Positions 7,387-12,881 of a stretch of DNA of 12,881 bases are shown one piece after another; within the stretch, counting starts at the first letter, position 1, and each line of letters begins with the position of its first letter. A program made the translations under genes and the position numbers. The DNA comes from Candidatus Gastranaerophilales bacterium (GTDB lineage Bacteria; Cyanobacteriota; Vampirovibrionia; Gastranaerophilales; Gastranaerophilaceae): assembly GCA_947628355.1 (NCBI GenBank), contig CANQZO010000025.1:1-12881 (forward strand), given 5' to 3'. Below the pieces are notes generated by a model. The model was not told the DNA's origin and made no database searches. It was given only the letters and a program-made list of their open reading frames with translations.

Positions 7387-7782
7387 TTGAATGAAATTTC
7401 TTCGGATAAATTCGCAAGCGTTATAGCAAGAATTTTAGATGATAAACAGGGAAAAGATATCAAAATTTTAAATATTTCAAACATCTCCGTTCTGGCGGAT
7501 TATTTTGTTATTTGTTCATCAGATTCGAGCACCCATGTTAAATCACTTACGGGTTACGTGCGAGAAAAGATAAAAGAGCATTTTAACAGAATACCCATAG
7601 GTGAAGAAAATGACTCTAAAAACCGTTGGAATTTACTTGATTATGGAGATGTAATTGTTCATATCCTTCATAAAGAAGAACGTGAAACTTATGCACTGGA
7701 GAGATTTTGGAACCATGCTTTCTGCATGGAAGAATCCGAGTGGAAACAAAAATCACAAGAGTATTCTGATTATAAGGTATAA
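7387..7782 (+). CDS. rsfS: Ribosome silencing factor RsfS (YbeB/Iojap family)
   Basis: RsfS binds ribosomal protein uL14 on the large subunit and blocks subunit joining when nutrients are scarce. The product has 131 residues from TTG. Family blocks are clear: ISVLADYFVICSSDSSTHVK, then NRWNLLDYGDVIVHILHKEE, then RETYALERFWNHA. These include the WxLLDYGDVIVH core and the YxLExxW end. I chose TTG 7387 because GGAG (7374-7377) sits 9 nt upstream and the -10 box at 7352-7357 gives a 23-nt leader. The alternative ATG 7372 (136 residues) would have only about 8 nt of leader and no SD site. The gene lies 18 nt before the first Spy-like gene, so this housekeeping gene may be co-transcribed with the envelope-stress module. 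Family assignment is firm; the start is not. Confidence 0.92.
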   Translation: MNEISSDKFASVIARILDDKQGKDIKILNISNISVLADYFVICSSDSSTHVKSLTGYVREKIKEHFNRIPIGEENDSKNRWNLLDYGDVIVHILHKEERETYALERFWNHAFCMEESEWKQKSQEYSDYKV

Positions 7783-7800
7783 CTAATTTAAGGAGATAAA

Positions 7801-8211
7801 ATGAAAAAATTATTAACAGCTTTAATTTTTTTGATGACGTTAGGAATTTTTACTATTGTTAATGCTGATGAATTTGATAATTTAGAAGGGATAACTCCCG
7901 CGCAAAAAGAACAAATCGCTCAAATTCAACTTGTTTATAAACAGGAATATAATGCAAATGAAACAAAAATTATGGATTATACAAATAAATTAAGTCAAAT
8001 TAAACAAGAAACTTCCCATGATCCTGCACAGCAGGCTCTATTAATCGGTGCTTACGAAAGAAATATTAATGCGCTTAAATCTCGTCAGGAACAATTAAAA
8101 CAAGAAACTGACAAAAAATATAAATCCGTATTGACAGAAAAGCAATTTCAGCAATATCTTACTCAGCAAATTAAAGTTGAAAATGCTTTTAATGATTTCT
8201 TAAAAAAATAA
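7801..8211 (+). CDS. Spy/CpxP-like periplasmic protein with two LTxxQ motifs (Spy1)
   Basis: The 136-residue product has a signal peptide (residues 1-22, cleavage after VNA). A helical, Gln/Lys-rich mature domain follows. Two motifs of the Spy/CpxP/CnrX fold are present: ITPAQ at 31-35 and LTEKQ at 111-115. They are separated by a long helical stretch rich in Gln and Lys, as in this all-helical family. Known members are periplasmic chaperones (Spy), stress-response repressors (CpxP) or metal sensors (CnrX, ZraP). Which of these applies here is inference; the presence of an ECF sigma gene three genes downstream favours a role in envelope stress sensing or response. ATG 7801 has AAGGAG (7790-7795) 5 nt upstream. 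The next gene starts 12 nt after its stop, and that gene's SD site overlaps the stop codon, so the two are probably coupled. Confidence 0.8.
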   Translation: MKKLLTALIFLMTLGIFTIVNADEFDNLEGITPAQKEQIAQIQLVYKQEYNANETKIMDYTNKLSQIKQETSHDPAQQALLIGAYERNINALKSRQEQLKQETDKKYKSVLTEKQFQQYLTQQIKVENAFNDFLKK

Positions 8212-8223
8212 AAGGAGTAAATT

Positions 8224-8712
8224 ATGAAAAAGACACTGTTTGGTATTTTTACATTAATATTTTTATTGTTTTTTTCCTGTGTATCAGGTGCTTTTGCTTA
8301 TGTTAATTCAAAAAGCGATATGAATATAATAATACAAAAATTGGATCAGCTTTATGCTTTTGATTGTTCAACTTTCATTAACAAGGGAGAATTAATAGGA
8401 AATAAACTTGACGGTTTTAATTTCTTAACCGCTACTTATAAAAGGCAAGTTTCGCTTACAAGAGAAAATATTGCCAATTCAATGAATAAAATTGATATAG
8501 TTCAAAATTCCGAAGATTTTTCCGATACCGATAAGGAAATGCAAATAAATCAGCTTTATAAAGATTGTAATTCCGCAATTGCAGATTTACATAATAAAAC
8601 AATGAATTACTTACTGGATTTAAGAGCAGAATTACCTACAATTACTTATGACAGGTATAAAGCTAAATTTGATGCTTATTTTAACTCACTTCATATAGGT
8701 GTCAGACAATAA
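8224..8712 (+). CDS. Unrecognised secreted protein with two cysteines
   Basis: I do not recognise this 162-residue protein. It has a clear signal peptide: MKK, a long hydrophobic core, and a likely cut after GAFA (residue 25). A Cys at 19 lies in the core, but FFSC is a poor lipobox, so signal peptidase I is more likely. The mature part looks mainly helical and has exactly two cysteines, C48 and C115, which could form a disulfide in the periplasm. The C-terminal LPTITYDRYKAKFDAYF faintly recalls the second LTxxQ helix of Spy-like proteins, but the motif itself is missing. AAAGGAG (8211-8217) lies 6 nt before ATG 8224 and overlaps the stop of the preceding gene. The position between a Spy-like gene and the sigma/anti-sigma pair suggests an extracytoplasmic role in the same response. 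Confidence 0.8.
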   Translation: MKKTLFGIFTLIFLLFFSCVSGAFAYVNSKSDMNIIIQKLDQLYAFDCSTFINKGELIGNKLDGFNFLTATYKRQVSLTRENIANSMNKIDIVQNSEDFSDTDKEMQINQLYKDCNSAIADLHNKTMNYLLDLRAELPTITYDRYKAKFDAYFNSLHIGVRQ

Positions 8713-8738
8713 TGAACTTTTAAATTTTTTCTTCGTTA
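8712..8738 (+). promoter_or_regulatory. Putative ECF sigma-dependent promoter of the anti-sigma/sigma pair
   Basis: ATGAAC (8712-8717) is separated by exactly 16 nt from CGTTA (8734-8738). ECF sigma factors typically use an AAC-containing -35 element and a CGT-type -10 about 16 nt apart, often with a T-rich spacer as seen here. Initiation would fall near 8745, 17-20 nt before the ATG at 8763, with GAGGA (8752-8756) between. This supports autoregulation by the ECF sigma encoded at 9020. It rests on one site and pattern matching only. Confidence 0.5.
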
Positions 8739-8762
8739 TACATAATGAAAAGAGGAAAAAAT

Positions 8763-9008
8763 ATGGAAGAAGAAAATTTTGAAAAACTTTCTTTATTATT
8801 AAAAGAAGCAGCACCTGAGTATTTAAAATATGAAGCAAAACAGCGGTTGAGAAAAAAAATCATCTGTTGTTTTGCTGTTTTTTGTATATTTCTTGCCTCT
8901 TATACCGGATTTTACTTATATGACTATAAAATTTATACTATGGAGCAAGACTCATATATAAGCTCAATAGGTTTGCCCGTTGATGAATACGGTTTTCTTC
9001 AATTTTAA
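8763..9008 (+). CDS. Small single-pass membrane protein, candidate anti-sigma factor (CnrY-like layout)
   Basis: The product has 81 residues. Residues 1-32 are charged and probably helical (MEEENFEKLSLLLKEAAPEY, then KQRLRKK). One membrane helix spans about 33-52, beginning IICCFAVF. A 29-residue outer tail ends in LPVDEYGFLQF. With basic residues before the helix, the N-terminus should be cytoplasmic. This matches the layout of very small anti-sigma factors such as CnrY, where a short N-terminal segment binds the sigma factor. There is no zinc-binding anti-sigma (ZAS) motif, so the role is inferred from its position 11 nt before an ECF sigma gene and from topology. The start is ATG 8763, with GAGGA (8752-8756) 6 nt upstream; the in-frame ATG at 8745 falls at the expected transcription start and has no SD site. 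I find no named family by eye. Confidence 0.75.
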   Translation: MEEENFEKLSLLLKEAAPEYLKYEAKQRLRKKIICCFAVFCIFLASYTGFYLYDYKIYTMEQDSYISSIGLPVDEYGFLQF

Positions 9009-9019
9009 GGAAAAATATT

Positions 9020-9511
9020 TTGAAATCTATAATTAATCAATATAAACATAATATAAAAAAAATAATATCCGCCATGACAGGTTGGGAGAATGAAGATATC
9101 GAACAAGAAGTTTATATTAAGACCTGGAAAAACAGGGATAAATATAAGGAACAAGGAAAATTTACAAGTTGGATTAATACCATAACCGCAAATCTTTGCC
9201 GTGATTACTTACGCTCATCTTATTTTAAAAATTCGAAAAATACTATTACGCAAGATGATGCTATTTTAGAAATTAAAGATGAGAAAGAAAATATTGAACT
9301 TGAACTTATCCGCAAACAAAGACAAAAAAGGGTAATAAAATCGATTAATGAACTAAAACCCAAATTAAGAGAAGTAATCATAATGTATGAAATAAAAGAA
9401 ATGAGTTATGAAGAAATATCAAAAAAATTAAGATGTCCTATAGGAACAATCCGTTCAAGATTATTTACCGCACGGAAAGAATTATACACAAAATTAAAAG
9501 ATTTACTTTGA
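9020..9511 (+). CDS. ECF-type RNA polymerase sigma factor
   Basis: The 163-residue product has the two domains of an extracytoplasmic function sigma factor. Sigma region 2 is at about 12-66, with NEDIEQEVYIKTWKN and FTSWINTITANLCRDYLR. Region 4 is at about 105-157, with ELKPKLREVIIMYEIKEMSY and the helix-turn-helix ISKKLRCPIGTIRSRLFTAR. Regions 1 and 3 are absent, as expected. It should direct RNA polymerase to stress promoters when released from an anti-sigma factor. The start is TTG 9020, with AAGGA (9007-9011) 8 nt upstream overlapping the stop of the preceding gene. Coupling plus a weak start codon would keep sigma at or below the level of the presumed anti-sigma. The second Spy-like gene follows after 11 nt, its SD site beginning at the sigma stop codon. 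The subgroup is not identifiable by eye. Confidence 0.93.
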   Translation: MKSIINQYKHNIKKIISAMTGWENEDIEQEVYIKTWKNRDKYKEQGKFTSWINTITANLCRDYLRSSYFKNSKNTITQDDAILEIKDEKENIELELIRKQRQKRVIKSINELKPKLREVIIMYEIKEMSYEEISKKLRCPIGTIRSRLFTARKELYTKLKDLL

Positions 9512-9522
9512 AAGGAGAAAGT

Positions 9523-10194
9523 ATGAACAAAAAACTTTTAATCGGATTATTTGTATTAGGTTTAATAACGGTTAATGCAAATGTATCAAAAGCAGAAGAA
9601 ACAAACAAAAACGTGGTAAAAAACCCTTATGAAATTCAAAAACCTATGGCATATAAATACATTGGTGAAGTACCGCCTGCTCTTAAACATATGGGACCCG
9701 GACCTCAAATAGATAAAAAACATCAGATGAAATTATACGGTCCCTATGAGCATGCTAACAGACAAGCTGAATTTGAAAAAAAATTAAATTTAACAGAAGA
9801 ACAAAAAAAGCAAATTGAAGAAAACAGACAAAAAGATCACGAAAAAATCAAACCCATTGTGGAGCAAATAAAGCAAAAACGTCAGGAAATAAGAAGCACA
9901 ATAGAATCTGCAACTCTTACAGATGAAGAAAAATCAAAGAAAACGGCTGATTTGTTAAAAGAACTTGATGCTCTTAAACTTCAAGCCGATAATTTAAGAA
10001 AAGAAAACATGAAAAATTTTGAAAATATCTTAACGGAAAAGCAAAAGAAAGATTTTGAAAAAATTAAACAAGAGCGCAAGAAAACAATGGAAAAACGGGC
10101 TAAAAAATTTGAAAAGATGAAGAAAAAACATCCTCATCCGAAAAGAGAAATCGGTTTACCGGTCCAACCAAAACCGCAGCCCGAAACTAAATAA
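9523..10194 (+). CDS. Spy/CpxP-like periplasmic protein, larger, His/Met-containing (Spy2)
   Basis: The 223-residue product has a signal peptide (about 1-24, cut near VSKA). A Pro/Met/His-containing segment (about 34-79, with KHMGPGPQ, KKHQMKLYGPYEH) follows. Next comes a long helical domain with two LTxxQ motifs: LTEEQ at 90-94 and LTEKQ at 170-174. The C-terminus is strongly basic, with KKKHPHPKRE (200-209), then a Pro-rich end. The helical core fits the Spy/CpxP/CnrX fold. The His and Met residues outside the core could bind metal, which is inference. ATG 9523 is chosen because AAAGGAG (9511-9517) lies 5 nt upstream and a signal peptide begins there; upstream in-frame codons run inside the sigma gene. 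Placement directly after the sigma gene suggests a sensor, feedback repressor or chaperone effector of the regulon. It is the last gene before a strong terminator. Confidence 0.85.
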   Translation: MNKKLLIGLFVLGLITVNANVSKAEETNKNVVKNPYEIQKPMAYKYIGEVPPALKHMGPGPQIDKKHQMKLYGPYEHANRQAEFEKKLNLTEEQKKQIEENRQKDHEKIKPIVEQIKQKRQEIRSTIESATLTDEEKSKKTADLLKELDALKLQADNLRKENMKNFENILTEKQKKDFEKIKQERKKTMEKRAKKFEKMKKKHPHPKREIGLPVQPKPQPETK

Positions 10195-10197
10195 GTT

Positions 10198-10221
10198 AAA
10201 AGGAGCCAAACGGCTCCTTTT
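10198..10221. terminator. Bidirectional intrinsic terminator
   Basis: A perfect 10-bp stem, AAAAGGAGCC (10198-10207) with GGCTCCTTTT (10212-10221), encloses a 4-nt loop AAAC. T-runs follow on both strands. It starts 4 nt after the Spy2 stop and overlaps the stop codon of the convergent AsmA-like gene (10220-10222), so it serves both genes. Confidence 0.9.
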
Positions 10222-12881
10222 ATTTTACCCATTTAAAACTCTGTACATAATTTGATGAATTAATATTTCCGTTTATAATAGCTTGGAATATTCTTGAATC
10301 ATAATCGCCGTTTGTAAAAGGCGGAATTTTTTCAACATCTTCAATAAAATTCTTACGCCCGAAATCCAAAAGTGATATTCCCGGGATTAACCTAAAGAAT
10401 GTATTTAATGATGTATTTCCTACGGCGCCAAAAATTGTTGAAATTCTTTTTGACAATTTACCCAATATTTCCATATTAGCTGAATTATTTGAGATATCAT
10501 AGTTTCCATGTATATACAAACTTAGGTTTTCGCCCGTTGAATATATCTCAATATTATCAGCTATACCGTTATTAATTTTACAACTTCCGCTAATATTAGA
10601 AAAATAACCTGTTTTAACCAGATTTAGCAATTCCAATATACTGTTTAAAGTAAATCCTGTTATTCCGCTTTTAATTATATTGCTTGCGCGAAGCAGATAC
10701 TCCAGCGAACCGAGTTTCGGCATTCTTCCGTCAAGTATTTCAAAATAAACAAATCCCGACATATTTTTAATAATTTCTTTATCGGTTGCTCCTTTGGATT
10801 TAATTATTATTTTTCCGTTCGCACTTCCGTATATTTGATCTTTAGCGTCAAAGAGATTTTCCGCCGCATAATTTGCATCCACGTTATTTAATTCAAAATC
10901 ACAGTCAAATTCCGTATTTGAAAGATTATATGATAATTTGCCGTTAACTTTACCCGTTCCGACATCTACATTAATTTTATCCGCTTTGAATACACCGTTT
11001 TTATCTATTGAAAATTTACTTGTAAAGTTATTTGCAATCAAATTTTTAAATGTTACTGTTTTTACGTCTAAAAATCCGTTTTCAATTGACAGCCCCGACA
11101 AATCAAGATTTTTTATTTTATTATTTGTATTCATTGCCTTATGCGCCTGCGTAAGACTTTCAAAAAACTTGTTATCATCAAACTGCTGAGCATATACGTT
11201 TAATGATTTTATTATAGGTCTTGCGCTGATTTTATTTTCCAATATTGAATTAACTTGGATTTTGCCGTCTGACATAAACCCGAACAAACTCAAATCTATC
11301 TTATCGTTTTTTGCGGATACTTTTATATTTTTTAATAACGTATCAAACAGCGGTATATCTATATTATGACAGTCTATTTTTCCTAAAATCTTTCCTGTTT
11401 GTAATTTTGCGTCCGTAATATATTTTAAATCACAATTAAAAGAACCCTGCCTTAATATTTGATTTTTCAAAAACAAATTTAATAATCTTGCGGGAAGATT
11501 TTTATTGGTTTTTACATATATCTCCTGAGGGATTATTATATTATCACTTTTTACTTTTAATATTGCATTTGCGTTCGCAAAAATTATCGGATAAGTTTTA
11601 TTATTTTGTGATGAAATATATTTTGTATAATTAAATTTTTTAACATTTATAATATCTTCATTTATATCAATATCACTTACAAATTCTCGTTTTTCAGTTA
11701 TTTCACCAAAATTTACTCCGTCATATGTAATATCGGACTCGGGATTTAACGTAAGTTTAGGTGAAATTGAAATATGCTTATCAGCCCCCGAAAATCCCGC
11801 AGATAAATTTACATCGCCAATTACACTCAATTTTTCAGCTATTGATGAGGGAAAATAACTTTTTATAAAGTTATCATTCAGTTTTGATGTAAAATATCCG
11901 TTTAATTTCGGATGACTAAATACATCGGTTATACTTACATCACCATATAAGGGCATATCCGCAATCTGTGCCGTTAAATCATTTACGTAGATTTTTTTAT
12001 TGTTAAAATGAACTATAAAATCGTCAAATACAAACGGTGCGTTATTTTGAATATGAGTCATTCTAAGGTTGCTGAATTTAACCTGCCCGTTCATAATATT
12101 TTTATTTATTGATACATCAATATTTGCATATCCGCCGTATCTGTTAAATTTTTTAAATAATGTTTTTGCGGTATTCGGAATCACTGTTAATTTAGAAACA
12201 TCATTCAAATTTGATATATTAAACAAATCGGATTTAATTTTCAGCGTATATATAGGATTAACCGTATCTACCCGCTTAATAATTCCGTTTACAAGTATAT
12301 TTGAGTTATATAAAGCGGTTTTAACATTTTCCACTTTTACGTTTGATTTTTCCAAGATAACTTTACCCGACTCCGCTTTAACAGGACTTAATGAATTATC
12401 GGGAATAAAGTTCATAACCGCATAAGCGCAATCTGTAATAAAATCAACTGATTTTGCTTTATATTTAAAATACAAATCATGTTTTGAAGCAATATTATAG
12501 AGCAAAGACAAATCGGGATAGTCTTTCGGATAAAGATAAGATTTTGTTAAAAATTTAATTGTATCTTTTAAATTAACACTTTTACTTGTTACTGTTATAT
12601 CAACATCGGGAATTTTGGTTTGAAGGTCATTAACTATTTTACCCGATATTTTAATAGGCGATTCACCCGATACTGCCTCTAAATCATTTAAAACAACATC
12701 CGTTTCGGTAAAATCAACAATACCTCTGATTTTTTCAATCGGAGTATAAAATCCTTGAAGATAAGCACTGTCGGAAAATAAAAAAACATTTCCTTTAACT
12801 TTCATATTTATAAATGCTTCCTCGGGCGGCAAAGGCGGCTGTCCGAAAGGAACAGGTACTATATCTGATTTTATATTCAAG
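10220..12881 (-). CDS. Large AsmA-like envelope protein, C-terminal portion (5' end outside window)
   Basis: At least 886 residues are visible. The frame stays open to the right edge and the true start lies beyond it; a TTG at the very edge is not a convincing start. The protein is rich in Asn, Ser, Lys and Ile and made of repeated short beta-strand patterns (for example VNGKLSYNLSNTEFDCDFEL). This fits the AsmA/TamB/YhdP superfamily of long beta-groove proteins. The last 180 residues match the AsmA C-terminal region best: SGFVYFEILDGRMPKL (about 708-723), then NISGSCKINNGIADNIEIYS, then LYIHGNYDISNNSANMEIL. Known members sit in the inner membrane, span the periplasm and help move phospholipids to the outer membrane. 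That role here is inference, but it supports a diderm cell. It converges on the Spy2 gene and shares its terminator. Confidence 0.85.
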   Translation of the reverse strand, partial: LNIKSDIVPVPFGQPPLPPEEAFINMKVKGNVFLFSDSAYLQGFYTPIEKIRGIVDFTETDVVLNDLEAVSGESPIKISGKIVNDLQTKIPDVDITVTSKSVNLKDTIKFLTKSYLYPKDYPDLSLLYNIASKHDLYFKYKAKSVDFITDCAYAVMNFIPDNSLSPVKAESGKVILEKSNVKVENVKTALYNSNILVNGIIKRVDTVNPIYTLKIKSDLFNISNLNDVSKLTVIPNTAKTLFKKFNRYGGYANIDVSINKNIMNGQVKFSNLRMTHIQNNAPFVFDDFIVHFNNKKIYVNDLTAQIADMPLYGDVSITDVFSHPKLNGYFTSKLNDNFIKSYFPSSIAEKLSVIGDVNLSAGFSGADKHISISPKLTLNPESDITYDGVNFGEITEKREFVSDIDINEDIINVKKFNYTKYISSQNNKTYPIIFANANAILKVKSDNIIIPQEIYVKTNKNLPARLLNLFLKNQILRQGSFNCDLKYITDAKLQTGKILGKIDCHNIDIPLFDTLLKNIKVSAKNDKIDLSLFGFMSDGKIQVNSILENKISARPIIKSLNVYAQQFDDNKFFESLTQAHKAMNTNNKIKNLDLSGLSIENGFLDVKTVTFKNLIANNFTSKFSIDKNGVFKADKINVDVGTGKVNGKLSYNLSNTEFDCDFELNNVDANYAAENLFDAKDQIYGSANGKIIIKSKGATDKEIIKNMSGFVYFEILDGRMPKLGSLEYLLRASNIIKSGITGFTLNSILELLNLVKTGYFSNISGSCKINNGIADNIEIYSTGENLSLYIHGNYDISNNSANMEILGKLSKRISTIFGAVGNTSLNTFFRLIPGISLLDFGRKNFIEDVEKIPPFTNGDYDSRIFQAIINGNINSSNYVQSFKWVK

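Noticed and set aside
7742..7770. GGAAAC followed by TCTGA, resembling a sigma-E promoter before the first Spy-like gene
   Set aside because: It lies inside rsfS coding sequence, and the downstream element does not match the CGT type found at 8734; likely chance.
8745..8762. ATG 8745 as the start of the candidate anti-sigma gene
   Set aside because: It has no SD site and sits at the predicted transcription start; ATG 8763 has GAGGA 6 nt upstream.
10938..11189. Plus-strand open frame inside the AsmA-like gene (another at 12069-12425)
   Set aside because: Shadows of a long, well-supported reverse-strand coding region; hydrophobic composition follows from reading AT-rich codons on the opposite strand.

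Overview
The window is AT-rich bacterial DNA, probably chromosomal. All genes use the standard bacterial code with clear AGGAG-type Shine-Dalgarno (SD) sites. The gene content indicates a diderm: a PilM/N/O-type inner-membrane platform, a large AsmA-like envelope protein and several small periplasmic proteins. Low GC, short intergenic gaps and cyanobacteria-like housekeeping proteins would fit a non-photosynthetic cyanobacterial relative (Melainabacteria/Gastranaerophilales). That placement is inference from protein style, not from a search.

Layout. Bases 3-326 hold the end of an unrecognised protein with a C-terminal membrane anchor. Bases 412-3145 carry secD, secF and a small helix-turn-helix/zinc-ribbon gene, which together look like one operon. 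Converging on it from the minus strand (3150-5446) is a two-gene unit: a PilM-PilN fusion with GspL-like architecture, and a PilO/GspM-like protein. A divergent promoter region of about 120 bp (5447-5568) separates that unit from a housekeeping block on the plus strand: rlmB-like 23S rRNA methyltransferase, a primary-type sigma-70 factor, and the ribosome silencing factor rsfS.

Bases 7801-10194 are the most interesting part. Five genes lie close together: a Spy/CpxP-like periplasmic protein, an unrecognised secreted protein with two cysteines, an 81-residue single-pass membrane protein, an ECF sigma factor, and a second, His/Met-containing Spy-like protein. I read this as a cell-envelope or metal stress module resembling CnrYXH: small membrane anti-sigma, periplasmic Spy-fold sensor, ECF sigma. 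A sequence with ECF-promoter geometry (ATGAAC-N16-CGTT) sits just upstream of the candidate anti-sigma gene and suggests autoregulation. A 10-bp-stem hairpin at 10198-10221 ends the module. It is shared with a convergent AsmA-like gene that fills 10220-12881 and runs off the right edge.

No gene-free stretch exceeds 300 bases. I found no tRNA, rRNA, CRISPR array, insertion sequence or phage gene.
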